Shown here: positions 22,695-34,707 of the stretch, in pieces
Numbering within the stretch: the first letter of the stretch is position 1
How the letters are laid out: each line of letters starts with the position of its first letter
Assembly (NCBI GenBank): GCA_026545765.1
Contig: CM048842.1
Location: 39,751,431-39,815,430 of the forward strand
Source: Plantago major
Taxonomy: Eukaryota; Streptophyta; Magnoliopsida; Lamiales; Plantaginaceae
Reading direction: 5' to 3'
Length of the DNA: 64,000 nucleotides
The notes under the pieces: model-generated
The model's database searches: none
What the model was told of the DNA's origin: nothing
What the model saw: only the letters and a program-made list of their open reading frames with translations
Made by a program: the position numbers and the translations under genes

Positions 22695-24557
22695 TGTAAT
22701 ACCCCAAAATTTATTTTATTGGACCGCCTATTTGAATTTATTTTGGAGACGAGAAATTATTTGGAGTCGAGTCGCTATACGGGATTTTAATCGCCATTCT
22801 TTTATGGGTTGATTAAGTGGAGATGGGCTACGATAATTGTTGGATTTAATTCGTGAATTAATTGGGTTATTCTCGGATTGATTTAGAGTCCAAATTAAAT
22901 CTCAATCTCAAACACTAGTTAAGTCCTTTCTTCTTCTTTTTTGTGTAAGCCGTTCTTCTTTCTTCTCATTCCGTATGAACATGTTATTGCTCGATCTTGA
23001 TATCTACACGAGACTAAACCGATTTGTAACTGAATCGAGTAGTTTTGGACCAAAATCGAATTGGGTTTGGTGTGGTAGATCGCGACATGGAGACAAGAAA
23101 CATGGAGGTCGAATTCGATTTGATTTGGACCGATTCATTGATGTTTTGGACTGTTATTGATGGTTTTAGATGGAGGAGATGATGGGTAATCGATTTCCGT
23201 AGCCCTTGATTGGATTTGGAGGAGTTTGGTTCGATTTCATGGAGTTTGGAAAGTATTAGATTTCGCAGGGACTGAATTGAAAGATTGCAGAAAGGTAAAG
23301 GACTTGCTTTTGAGAATTTGAGTATGGGTAGGGGCTGTTTGTAATTTATTCCTATAAAGAGCGCACTGACCGGTTAAGTAAATTGACTGAGTAGGATTGC
23401 TAACATTGAAGGCTGTGGTCGAGTGGCAGGACCTTTGGACTGATACGTATGAGGTCTGTTGTTCGAACCTTAATGGAGGCAGATCTTGTATTCTTTTATT
23501 TCGAGCCTGTTTTGACCCGTTTAAATTACCGTTTTACCCCCGTACGTTCCAGAATCAGAATTTATCCCCGTCTATATTTTTATCCTATTTTTCCTAGCTC
23601 CAGAAATTACCGTTTTGCCCTTGTAACCTACTTGTCCCTTTTTGACCTATTGAAACCGGAGTAGAAGCGTTTTGGAGTTAGCAAGTGGTGCTATTGGAAT
23701 ATTTAAGGTTCTAGGTGACTTTGGAGAATTCGAGTTGCAAGTAGGAGCTTTCTTGGTTGGCTATGTTAAGTTGGATTCGTATCGACCTTGAGGTAAGGGG
23801 AACTTTTGACACTTTTGCTTTTATTTTCCAATATAAAATGTATATATATGTATAGTTTTCGATTGAAAAATAACTTATGGTTATTGTATCATGTTATGGG
23901 ACTTGATATAATAGTCTATTCAAAGAAGGATCAAGTATATGTGTATCCCATAAAATGTTTTGTCTGTGTATGCGATTTGTGAAAGTGATTTGATAAAGCA
24001 TGGATTATGTGTACGTACGTTTATGCTCATCGATATGCCTATGAAGTGTGTGGACCCTTTCGAAGGATTGTCGTGCTTTGGAGTACTCCCAGTGTTATGT
24101 GTGTGGACCCCTATACAATACAAATCTCAAAATGATTTTCGACTATGTTTGATATAAAACGGAGTGTATATATATGTAAACTTTTCATATGTACTTGATC
24201 CGAGTAAAAGTGCCAGGAGCTCACCCTTACACATTTTTTTTTAGATATTTAGTAAGTGATCGTACGAAGACACTTTGGAGTTGAGACGGTAGTCAGATGA
24301 TGGATACGTGAAGGCTGTTTAGTAGCTGCTGCGACTCTGAGATTTGTATTGTATAGGATGATTTGTACTGTTGAGATTGTCGTTTTGTATTGAGGACATG
24401 TAGTTATTATTGTATATGGGATTTTTAGATGCTCTGTTTGTACCACACTGAGATAATTTATGTATTTGAGGATTAAAGATAGGCTTCGTCTTTGCGTGAG
24501 TCCATCTCACGATAGACGGCCGGTCGCGCCAAAGCATTTTGGTTTTGGGGCGTGACA
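22695..24557 (+). mobile_element. Solo LTR, chromovirus-type gypsy
   Basis: 1863 bp, beginning TGTAATACCCCAAAA and ending TTTTGGGGCGTGACA, the ends usual for plant chromovirus LTRs, and flanked by the 5-bp duplication TATAA (22690-22694 and 24558-24562). A TATA-like TATAAAG is at 23353-23359. A tRNA-like pair of boxes lies at 23416-23426 and 23460-23470. No internal domain is present. It lies within the RT leader of element C, so it is younger than C. Confidence 0.9.
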
Positions 24558-24582
24558 TATAATGACAGAAAAGAACTCGTCG

Positions 24583-24758
24583 TCAGATAAGAAAACGTAC
24601 TTGCGGTCTGCAGGTAGCGCTTTAAGTTTCGGTTTTGACCTTAGTACCTCCTCCAATCCAATGGCTGTCATCAGATAAGAAAACGTACTTGCGGTCTGCA
24701 GGTAGCGCTTTAAGTTTCGGTTTTGACCTTAGCACCTCCTCCAATCCAATGGCTGACG
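24583..24758. repeat. 88-bp tandem duplication in element C
   Basis: Two nearly identical 88-bp units start with tcagataagaaaacgtac at 24583 and 24671. Since 88 is not a multiple of three, the duplication shifts the pol frame. Confidence 0.9.
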
Positions 24759-24819
24759 GATCGCCCTTCTCCTGTTTCTCCATTGTATCCACCGAATAAA
24801 GTTGCTCGAGCCTCTCATA

Positions 24820-25626
24820 CTATTCTGTGTCAAAATCTTCTTCATCCTCCTCTATCAGGTCTGGCATCAGATATCCAAACTCGACATCGTCTCCAAGGTG
24901 AAAATCATATGTGCTTTCCCAATGTCCTCTCTCGATTCTCTTTCCTTCTCCTAGGAGTTCACCTTTAGAATTGAAACGTCTCTTCTGCCCTTCCACGATC
25001 AATGAATAGGTTTTCTCTCATGTGTCAACGACAACTTCCATTTTATGTAGAGCTGGTCGTCCAATAAGTGTTTTAGATCTCACCACGCTTCCTTCCATAT
25101 CCATCACCAGGAAATCCATCCTTGACCTTATGCCTCTGATCTACACAGGTAAACCTCTGATTTCCCCAGCGCATTTCTTTGTCGAATTGTCAGCCGACTG
25201 GACACTAGTTCCGCATGGTTCTATTTCGTCTTCAATCCCTAGCTCCCTCGCCTTAGCCAATGACATAAGATTTACGCTGGCTCCAAGGTTTATCATGCAA
25301 TTTACCTTTTTTCCCTTCACTCCAATCGTCATGCTGAACTGTCCTGGATCTCCTATTCCTCTTCTCATGATATATGATCCTTCTCTCCATGCCACTCCAA
25401 CGTAGGCGTTCTTCCGATTAAAGAATTCCCTTACAGCTGCCATATAGTCAGATGGGTATAAAGTTAACAGGTCTTGCATTGATACTGGAATTGATTGGCT
25501 CTCTAGGTTTCTTTTAGCCTTCTTCTTTGCAGCCTTCTTGACATCATTCATGAGCCTTCCTAGATAAGGTAGGTCTTTTAGACGAACTATTCCCCCATCT
25601 TCTGCTCGGACGTATCCATTATCCAT
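24820..25626 (-). pseudogene. Protease region of element C
   Basis: The frame 25626-25141 holds the retropepsin-like region with MINLGASVNLMSLAKARELG. The catalytic Asp of D-L-G-A is Asn here, although the surrounding family signature and the downstream QSADNSTKKCAGEIRGLPV are intact. After a stop, the frame 25002-24820 matches the linker that follows the protease in element A. Together with the shift at 24583 this makes C's own pol inactive. Confidence 0.8.
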
Positions 25627-26204
25627 CAGGTCGTCATCATATCTTCCTCTCCGAGATGCTATATTTTCTTCTTTCCTCTTCTCCTAGGCTTCATTCTCTG
25701 ACTTCTCTCTTTCACCTCCTTATTCTTCTATATCCACTATCTCCGCATCCTTCTTCTTTCTTGCTATTTCTTCACTTCTAGTAATAGAATCTGGGGTTGT
25801 TATAACGCTCCTAGTAGTGATAGCCCTAATGCTCTCCACCTGCTGCTCCTTGACTTCTTCCACCTTTTCATCCAACACCCTAACAGCATACTTCATTTCG
25901 ATTAGATTGTCCTTGACTGCATCGACCTCACCACTTAACCTTTCTATTGCTTCCTCAGTCGACGTGACATTTTATGTGAACAGCTTTACCAGGTAGTGTG
26001 TTTCCTCGCTTCCTTTCTCCAGTTCCTCCAGCACTACTTTTCCTCTCTGGTTATGGTGTTCCTGTAGGGTTTTTATCTCTTCTTCCAACCCCTTTTAACA
26101 ATTACGATGCTGTCAACTACTTGTTCGCTGCTTTTTTTGGAAACTTCATCCTTCCCTTCAATGCTCAGATCAATAGGTTTTCCTTCTGGTACTTCTTGGC
26201 TCAC

Positions 26205-26981
26205 TTACTTTGATATGCTTCTTTTATCCAAGTACTCAGGAGCTCCTATGCTCTGTCCCATAGCCCATTGCGCATCATCCTTAATTGCGGCTATTGTCCT
26301 TACTTCTTCCATGGCCTCCATCTTGTTGAAGATCTCATTCTCCTTCAGCTGCTCACTCCTGTACCTTGAGTTTTCAGCAACACTTGCACAAGCTTCGAGT
26401 ACTTGCTTAGCAGAGCTCCCAATAAATGATCCCTTCAGAGCTACGTCTATAAGGTCTCTAAACTCCTCTCTAACTCCTAAGTAGAAATACTCACAGAGTT
26501 GTCGCGAAGTAAACTGATATTGGGGGCAGTTGTATTGCATCTCCTCAAACCTTTCCCATGCATCATGAAAAGATTCATTCTGTTTCTGAGTGAAAGTGGA
26601 TATCATTCTCCTTTCTTTCATAACCCTTGCAAGCCCTAGAAACCTCTTCAAGGACAAACTCCTCAGCTCTTCCCATTCACTAACTTCTTCTTTAATTGAA
26701 TCTATCCATCTTTTTGCTGCTCCCCCCAGTGTTTTGATGAAGAACCAGAATTTCAGCTCACCATTGGTTAACCCCTTTGTTGGAAACTGCTAGACAATAG
26801 ACTCGAATGCATACATGAACCTGCATTCATTTTCTTCTTCTCTACCTCCGAACTTCTGTAATGCGCTAATCAGAGTTAGATCAAATTCGTACTCCCTTAC
26901 ATGCGGCTGGGGCCGTATTCCACTCCTTCTTAGTTTTGGCATACTGATCTCCCTGATATTTCTTTCATCTTCTTCTTCCAT
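26205..26981 (-). pseudogene. gag gene of element C
   Basis: An ATG at 26981 starts MEEEDERNIREISMPKLRRSG, followed by the Retrotrans_gag domain (FHDAWERFEEMQYNCPQYQF, EYFYLGVREEFRDLID). An in-frame stop near 26790 interrupts it. The frame then runs to 26205, through an Ala/Glu/Lys-rich tail. It is clearly orthologous to the gag of element A and encodes the particle-forming protein. Confidence 0.8.
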
Positions 26982-27009
26982 CTTGAGTTTTCCTGTGAAA
27001 TAAAAGTAG

Positions 27010-28914
27010 TTACTGCTCGAAAACCCACTTAGTTCCTATGACAGATATTCCATCAATGTAGGGAACTAGTTTCCAGACTTTTTCTCTCTCAAATTGATCG
27101 AACTCTTCTTGGATTGCTAAGATCCAATCTTGGTCTCTTAATGCTTCTTCAATGGTCTTTGGTTCAATGTCTGAGATGAAACATCCATAGAGGGAATATG
27201 CATTTTTAGCAATTGCTCTCCTAGTTCTTACCCCTTGTCTAAAGGACCTATCACATCCTTTGCAAGATAATCTCTTATCCATTTCATAATGGGTTTAGAA
27301 CTAGTAGGATCATTATCATTTTGATTCATTTATGTATCATTATGATCATAATGAGATACTTGTTCAGTATCTGAGATATCTGGCACTTGTGATGTGCATG
27401 GGATATCTAACACTTGTTTAGTGTCTTAGGTATCTGAGACAGGATTCACAGCATTTGCCTGCTCAGTTACCTCTTAATGATGAAGATTCTCAGTGTCTTG
27501 ATCCATTTCTGGATTTGTCATAGAAAACTCTTCATCATGTCTTAGAGTCATCTGGTTGTTACTTGGCAAAGATTGCCTTTCTTCGTCAGACTTATACTCT
27601 AAGTGAATGACAGAATTATTTTCTTGCTGAGATTCTTGTTCAGAATCCTTGATCATAAGTTCTTTGAACCTATCTGAGAGTTCTTCATTCAAGGGTAATT
27701 TCTTGTTTCCTTCATAGAATACTACTTGGACAGATTCTTCAATCTTTTGTGTCCTTTTGTTGTAGATTCTGTAAGCTTTGCTATTCATTGAATAACCAAG
27801 AAACACACCTTCATCTGCCTTTGGTTGAAATGTTCTAAGATATTCTTTTCCATTGTTAAGAACAAAACATCTACAACCAAACACCCTTAAATGTTTGATA
27901 CTAGGGGGTCTACCAATTAATAACTCATAGGGAGCCTTATCATGGTGTTTGTTGATCAAACATCTATTTTGAGTGTAGCATGTTGCATTTACAGCTTCAA
28001 CCCAATAGATTTCACTTATTTCAGTGTCAGCAAGCATTGTACTTGCTGCTTCTTTTAGGGTCCTATTCTTCCTTTCAGCAACACCATTTTGTTGTGGTGT
28101 CCTTACTGAAGATAGTTGATGTTGTATACCTTTTCAAGTACAAAACTATTTTATTTACTGGTTCACAAACTCAGTACCATGGTCTGTTCTGATCACAAAT
28201 ACCTTGTCATTTTTCATGAGTTCAAGCTTGTTTAGCAGGCTTGGTATCTCGACCCTTGCGTCAAATTTATGTTTGAAAAAAAACAACCCAAGTGAAACTT
28301 GAGTAGTCATCTACAACAACCAGACCATACTTCTTTCCTCCATAACTGGTTACTAAGGGCTCAAAGAGATCCATATGTAACAGTTGCAGTGGCCTCACAG
28401 TGGAATGTCTAGTTTTAGACTTGAAAGATGTTTTGGCTTGTTTTCCTAGTTGGCAAGCTGAGCATACACCGTCCTTTCTATATGCCATCCTAGGTAATCC
28501 AACAACCAATTCTTTCTTGGCTAGCTTATTCAAAGTTTTGAAATTCAAGTGACTCATCCTTTTGTGCCTTAGCCAATTTTCTTCAGTGTAGTCAGATTGA
28601 CTCACCATGAGGCATTCTTCAGTTGTGGCAGATGCCCAGTCAGCAACATAGAGACTTCCTTTCCACCTAGCAACCAAGACTACCTGCTTTGACTCATTGT
28701 CAATCAGTTTGCAGAGATTTGATTTGATCTTCACTGAGAACCCCTTGTCAGCAAATTGACTCATGCTAAGAAGATTACATTTCAATCCCTTCACATGTAG
28801 TCCTCCAGTGATTGTGAGGGCTCCCAATTGTAGATCTCCAAATCCTACAGTTGGATTCACTTCTCCTCTAGCAAATCTGATATCTGGTCATGTATCATAT
28901 ACTCTGTAGTTGAC
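27010..28914 (-). pseudogene. Copia integrase and start of RT
   Basis: From 28860 down: the end of the protease region, then the GAG-pre-integrase zinc region (RHKRMSHLNFKTL and CSACQLGKQ), then the integrase core with LLHMDLFEPL and VVVDDYSSFTWVVFF. A break near 28267-28037 is followed by the C-terminal part (HLRVFGCRCFVLNNG, FLGYSMNSKAYRIYN). RT starts at 27282 (EALRDQDWILAIQEEFDQFE, VIGTKWVF) and is cut at about 27010. It is in the same orientation as the gag at 36956-38735. Confidence 0.85.
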
Positions 28915-29685
28915 TTATGTGCACTCAGAGATTTCATTTTTCGTTGTAAAACTTGTAATCCCTAAATACAATCAAGATTAAATTTATAAGTCGGAAGTCC
29001 TCAAATCCACATTTTATAGCGGAAAGTTAACTCGGGATGTCGTTCTCCACGGACACTTAGCAAAGGAAGAAGTAAATAACGTTTGTAAATTGTATGTAGA
29101 AATGTAAACAGATTGATCGCAGACAGATTAATTAAATCACAGTAAACCGTAATTGTTTTCGTATTCGATGGTGTGAAGCGTAAAGGATTCCCGACCTCCC
29201 TCTGCTATGCTACTCCCAACTACTTAGAATCAAACAACGTACTAGCCGTCTATAGGCAGCAAAGAAACATGCCAAAAAGATTAAGTCGTAGTTAATCCAG
29301 ACACCTTCACTTACCAAGTGTTGTGTCACTCAACACACTATCTCGTCATGTTTTTAGACAAATCACACAGGCTAATGTGTAATCTAATACCAAGTCGTAG
29401 TCCGCAAGAATTTTCCACATAAAGAGTCGGACGAATAAAGAACAAGCACGAATTACGTTTTAAAACTAATTCATTAATATATCACGGTATATAAAGAAGT
29501 AGCAAAAGAGAGTTATGGCGGTTCGCCTTTACAAAATAAAATTTGCTACTCATAGTATCCTTCCAAACACTGACATCGAAATCATCAAGAGTAACAGATA
29601 AAGAAATCAAATCCAGTAAAGAAGATGAAATCGAAACTAGGAAAGAAGAAAAGGAAAAGAAAAGCTTAGTCTTTGATGTCTTCGA
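28915..29685 (-). repeat. 3' LTR of element B (inner half deleted)
   Basis: It starts TTATGTGCACTCAGAG (family consensus TGATGTGCACTCAGAG, one changed base). It follows the LTR up to tttgatgtcttcg and then jumps into the internal region at ctttcaaatcattacc, equivalent to about 7340 in element A. TATA box, LTR end and polypurine tract are lost. Confidence 0.8.
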
Positions 29686-29689
29686 TGTA

Positions 29690-32600
29690 CTTTCAAATCA
29701 TTACCTAGCGGTAACGTTATGTAATTCTGCTCCCAAAATTCAAGGTACAAATCAAATTAGTACTCAAGTGGGCTTGGTAAGTAAAATAGGTAGGATAATA
29801 TAGAGGAGTGTTTGGCTAAGCTTCATTAAAAGATAACAAGGTAGAATAAAGGGTATTTCAGGGGAACTTATCCTTTCGAACACCGAGTTCCTTCTTTCGA
29901 CTTCGTCCTTTCTCAACGACAAATTCTTCAACACCTCCTTTATCATCGAAACTACTCAATCGGTTGCTTCACACATAGACTACTTACTCCTTTATTTTTT
30001 CTTTTTTCTTTTTCTTTTGACATACAATTTTTTGCAGTCGTTTTATTGACTTGTATGCTTTTTGGTTGGCCATCATTGGGCTCTTTTAGTCTCTACATTT
30101 TTTGGTAGTGTCTGTTTTACCGAATTCCACACTTTTGTGCGTGCTGGTTTGGTATACATACCATCATCCCTCATGGACATGTAGCTTTTTAGGGCCACGC
30201 CGGTATATGGGTAAGATCTGTAACATACCCAACACGTAAATGGTGATCACAAGGACCGCAGATCCACTCCGAGACTTTTGTACCTTTGCTTTTTTCGGTT
30301 CTTTCTTTTCTATTTTTTTTTTTTTTTGAGCAAGAGCTAGTGATTTTTAGCACCGGTAATATAATAGTAGGGCCAACAAGGTTACCTTTCGATGATGATC
30401 ATTTTCCACTTCTCCGCCATACCCATTTCTCGAACTGGGGTTAGGGTTTTCTTCTCTACTTTCCCCCAAACCAATTCTCGATCATGATCAAAACATGATT
30501 CTCCTCCATTCTTTGGAACTCGTTGCTTTATTTCTTCGTTCAAGCTCATTAGGTTGCTGTCACCACTTAAGTAAAGAAAGTATAGGATATATGGTGGAGT
30601 TTCATAATGGCTCAAAAAGCTTTCAAAGGGGTTAGTGAAAGGTATAGAAAAGGATTAATAAAGGTGAGTACTAATAATCATATTCATGCTGCTGACAAAT
30701 AAAGACTCAAGGGTAGCAGTGTTCACACTGTTGCACACAGGACTTCAATTAGAGTAGCAAGTAAACTCACTCATCAAAGTAGCATGGGTCGGATTTGGTC
30801 AGAACATATGTTCAGCATGCAACGAAGCAAGAAAACAAATCCACAGCCCCTCATCTTAGTTATGGTTCACACTCGGTGCTCTTTCACAGATCAAAACTTT
30901 TTCAGAAAGGCAAGTAACCCTAGATGCAACAGATAAGAGTAAATCTAGTTCTTAGACGTAATTAACTATAACTTGACTAAGTGCGAATATTTTAAAAGCT
31001 TCTATAGACCAAGAAAGTTAGCAGGCAGTAGTCAAATCAAATTCTTCCCCCAAACCTATCAGAGAGCAGATAGGAAACTAGGAAAGTAAAGAAGAAAAAG
31101 GACAGATACTCCCCTCTCGGTGCTGTGCTTCCATGCTTGTTCATTTAATTCCTCCTCCGCGTATCATCTTGGTCTCCCAGCTGTGCAGCGCTCACGAGCT
31201 CCCCAAAGAGTTTATTCATCTTGCGTTGGGTATCCTCCTTCGTTCTTCCATGGTACCTGATGTTCAGTATAGCATGTATGCAAAATTCCAGCTTGTGATA
31301 AGTCAATAGCTGCTTCAAATCAATGCATGAACTAGGCATGTAGCACAAATTCTCATATTGTGTCAAGCATCAAAGTGTAGACTAAATTGCAATGAGAATT
31401 CCATCCAATGAGCATATGACGATGCAAACATGTTTTCTCAGCATAATTTTTCAAGCAAAGATCATGTGAGCATGTAATCGAAGGAGCAAAGGGTCGGCAA
31501 GGGAATTTGTTCTATTGAGACATTGAACATATGGTGAGCAAGAACAAAAACCCTCAAATTCTCAATCAATTTGTCAAATCTCAACCAAGGCAAGTGTTAA
31601 TAAGGTGAATACTAGAAGTAAGCATGTATCCACATATCCCAAACATAATCAATTCAATCAAATGAAGCATATAATTGCATAGCACTCAAGAAGCAAAAAG
31701 AAAGTGCAAGCAAAAAGGTGAAGGATAGAAACTTGAATTTGAAGATTTTATAGGGATAATATTGAGTAGAGATCACTTACTCAGTGTTGTCGATAGATGG
31801 GCAAGCTAGGAATGCAATAGGTATGATGAAATTATAGAGAAAATGAAGAATTTGGAAGACAGAATGAAGTGGGGAGGCAAAATCTCTTTTGGGGTTCGAA
31901 AAGGGAGGAGTGAGCTGCAGGTAGCTTACTGCGGTCGCCAGTCAACCGCGGTGAGGCTGCTACCTCACTTCTTCTTCTTTTGCGAGATTTCGCGTTTTCT
32001 CGATTCTTTTTGGTTTTTTTGTTTTTTGAAATGCAAAAAATGAACCTAAGTAATGAACTAAGAAATTTTAAAAAACTTAAAAAGTTTTTTGAGAAGATTT
32101 TTGGTGCGGAAATCGAGAAAAGGCGGAAAAACAAAAATGCAAATGCAAGTGCAAAAATTAAATGTGACCCTGGGTTGCCTCCAAAGAAGCGCTTGTTTTA
32201 GGTCTTATAGCTCGACCCTTGTTCAGAGATGACCTTAGGATGGATGCATGTGGCCTAAGTTAGGTCCGTCCACCCATCTCCACCTTCCAGCAGCATTTTT
32301 CTTTGGCATCCTTGTTGGAGATTTTCGATTGATGTTAGGTCCATCAACCCATCCCCAGTTATTGTCAATTTTTGTGTCGAACTCATGACTCAGCTTTCTC
32401 CTTCTTGGTGTCTCCCTCTTCTTCTTCCTTCATAGTTGGAGAGTGATTTGCTCGGTGATGAAGTTATCGTCATCCTTAATGTACTCGTGGATATGATCTC
32501 TCTTATGAATGTATCCAGTCCTCCTTTCGACCACACTTATATCAGCACATGGCTGATCACCAAACTCCTTAGCTCCGATTCCTTCAAGTACTATTTCGAT

Positions 32601-33080
32601 ATCAGATCCCACTCGACTGATTGGATCTCCATCGAACAGCCCGTTCTCATCATTTGGCTTGCAAACCCATGGCCTTTCTTCGACTCCTTCCATTGATGTG
32701 TCCCTTAGAGATCTTGCATTCCTTGGTTCACAGTACTCCTTTGAGAATGATTCGTATTTTTGTGTTCTATACTTACTTGATGCTAGTCGATCGATGTAAT
32801 CAAGTTCTGATCGAGGTGGTTATGAAAACCTTCCAATCATTGGGTCGGAAAATCATGGGAATACGTGGAGTGAGTGGATTTCCCAATGATTGGTCCCTTT
32901 CCGCATAAGGTATAATATAATAATCAAGAGTAACGAATTCAATTTCTTCTAATTTCTTTACAAGGTCGGGTTAATGGGTAGCAGTACTAGTGATGCAAGT
33001 AATGGCAGAAGATATAGAATCAGGATCAGATAAAGTGTGGGAAGCAGAAAGCTTACCTATCTGTCTCCTACTTCGTAAGT
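29690..33080 (-). other. Untranslated internal region of element B
   Basis: About 3.4 kb with no convincing gene. It contains the structured block (30089-30233), the gttgcctccaaagaagcgc stretch near 32170 and a GC-rich dyad cluster (actgcggtcgccagtcaaccgcgg) at about 31928-31952. An 87-codon minus-strand frame at 32430-32693 has no recognised domain. Confidence 0.55.
30089..30233 (-). ncRNA. Conserved structured untranslated block, copy in element B
   Basis: All three helices form: P1 ACATACC (30156-30162) with GGTATAT (30202-30208), P2 GTAGC (30181-30185) with GCCAC (30194-30198), and P3 CACAC-TTTT-GTGCG (30128-30141), counting G-T pairs. Several pairs differ from the D copy but stay paired. 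Function unknown. Confidence 0.5.
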
Positions 33081-33081
33081 G

Positions 33082-33912
33082 TCATGGAATATATGGTTCG
33101 ATGGCCTTGTGAAGGCAAATCATCATATCTTCAGACTCCCCACAATCCTCCTGTTTACTAGCTTCGAGTACTTGATGGTTCCCTCGAGTATCTTCTTGCT
33201 CGGTGTATGCCACTTCTTCTATAGGCTTGGTCCATCGAGCTTCCTCCTCTATCACAGCTACTATCCTTACTCCTTCCATGGCCTCCATTTTGTTGAGAAT
33301 CTCATTCTCCTTCAGCTGCTGACTCCTGTACCTCGAGTTCTCAGCAACACTTGCACAAGCTCCTAGCTCTTACTTAGCAGAGCTCCCCATAAATGATCCC
33401 TCCAGAGCTACGTCTATAAGGTCACTAAATTCTTCTCTTACTCCTAACTAGAAATAGTCACATAGCTGTCGTGAAGTGAACTTATGTTGGGGCCAGTTGT
33501 ATTGCATCTCCTCAAACCTTTCTCATGCGTCATGAAAAGATTCATTCGGTTTTTGAATGAAAGTGGATATCATTCTTCTTTCTCTCATAACCCTTGCAAG
33601 TCCTAGAAACCTCTTCAAGAACAGACTTCTCAGCTCATCCCACTCACTAACCTCTTCTTTGATTGAATCTATCCATCTTTTTGCTGCTCCCTCCAGTGTT
33701 TTGATGAAGAACCAGAATTTTAGCTCACCATCAGTTAACCCCTTCGTCGGAAACTGCTCGACGATAGACTCGAATGCGTACATGAACTTGCATTCATTTT
33801 CTCCTTCTCTTCCTTCGAACTTTGGTAACGAGTTAATCAAAGTTGGATCAAACCCGTATTCCCTTACATGCGGCTGGATTCGAATTCCACTCCTTCTGGT
33901 TTCGGCATACAA
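33082..33912 (-). pseudogene. gag remnants of element B
   Basis: The frame 33912-33523 matches the N-terminal half of the A and C gag (RRSGIRIQPHVREYGFDPTL, FVKTLEG-type segment, ARVMRERRMISTF, PNESFHDA). After a break, 33288-33082 matches the Glu-rich part that follows. At the position of the premature stop in element A this copy keeps the Lys codon (PTKG). Confidence 0.75.
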
Positions 33913-34551
33913 GCCGTAATCATAGTTCTTTCGTTTTCAAGCTCCATCTTTCTTCTCGAGTTCGTCGATGTCATATCTTAATGGTTTTCAAGGTGTTTCT
34001 CCCTGTATAAAGACTAACAAACAAACTTCTGAAGATACAGATAGATAAAACTGGAGAAAGGTAATCCTAGTTTTGAATAAACAAAAATATGAAATTATGT
34101 GTTTTTTGTTTTTTAAATAATTAATGTAAACAGATAAACAGATGGCAATGAAAATAGAAGATTTAAAATCAGGTAGAGAGAACATGTAAGAATCAACCTT
34201 CACTTTGATAATAAGTTTATATCATGAATAATAGATAGCGATAATTACGGCTGAAGAGTCACACAGGTTACATATCTTATACAAAGGCGCAGTCAGTACA
34301 GATACCCCATGTAGACTATCGTCTAGCTCAAAGCTGGTACCAGTGGCTAGCTTAACAACAAACCTCAAACAGCACAGGTATGAACGACAATCGCATAACC
34401 ATCATAGATGCTAAAACTATTCCATCATGTATAAACAAGGTAATCAAAGATCCCGGCTAACCCTTACATAAGCAAGTTAGCCTGACAAAACTGAAAGTAA
34501 ACAAATACGGAAAATAAAATATTTTTGGATTTTTTCCTGAGGAAATCGATT

Positions 34552-34552
<1 letters not shown>

Positions 34553-34593
<41 letters not shown>
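34553..34593. repeat. (TA)n microsatellite in 5' UTR of element B
   Basis: About 20 TA units at the same place relative to primer site and gag as in element A (11618-11651). Confidence 0.95.
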
Positions 34594-34594
<1 letters not shown>

Positions 34595-34684
34595 TGTACG
34601 AATTGAAAGACAGTGGGAATAGGAAAGCGAAAGAAATGATTCAACTTATCTTGGATGATCAAAACTTGCTTGAGCGGTCAAGTG

Positions 34685-34702
34685 TCCCCGGCAGTGGCAC
34701 CA
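34685..34702 (-). other. Primer binding site of element B (tRNA-Asp type)
   Basis: The minus strand reads TGGTGCCACTGCCGGGGA next to the LTR, complementary to the 3' end of plant tRNA-Asp with three differences. Confidence 0.8.
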
Positions 34703-34707
34703 AATTT

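Larger units (their letters stand above)
19090..27003 (-). mobile_element. Athila-like gypsy element C, autonomous type, truncated
   Basis: Minus-strand order is gag, protease, RT, RNase H, integrase, then untranslated sequence and the first bases of an LTR (about 19090-19170) that match the LTR start of element A (cagagattttgattttg, ctctaaatacaatc). The 5' LTR and primer site are missing: the gag leader runs straight into copia RT at about 27003. No TSD is seen. Copia RT has also lost sequence, so one deletion probably removed C's 5' end together with part of the copia. A solo LTR interrupts the RT leader. Confidence 0.85.

Noticed and set aside
22975..23160. Short plus-strand frames inside the chromovirus solo LTR
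   Set aside because: They have no family features, and LTRs of this type are non-coding.
32430..32693. 87-codon frame in element B as a gene
   Set aside because: It overlaps an equal-length frame on the other strand, has no recognised domain and no clear counterpart in element A.
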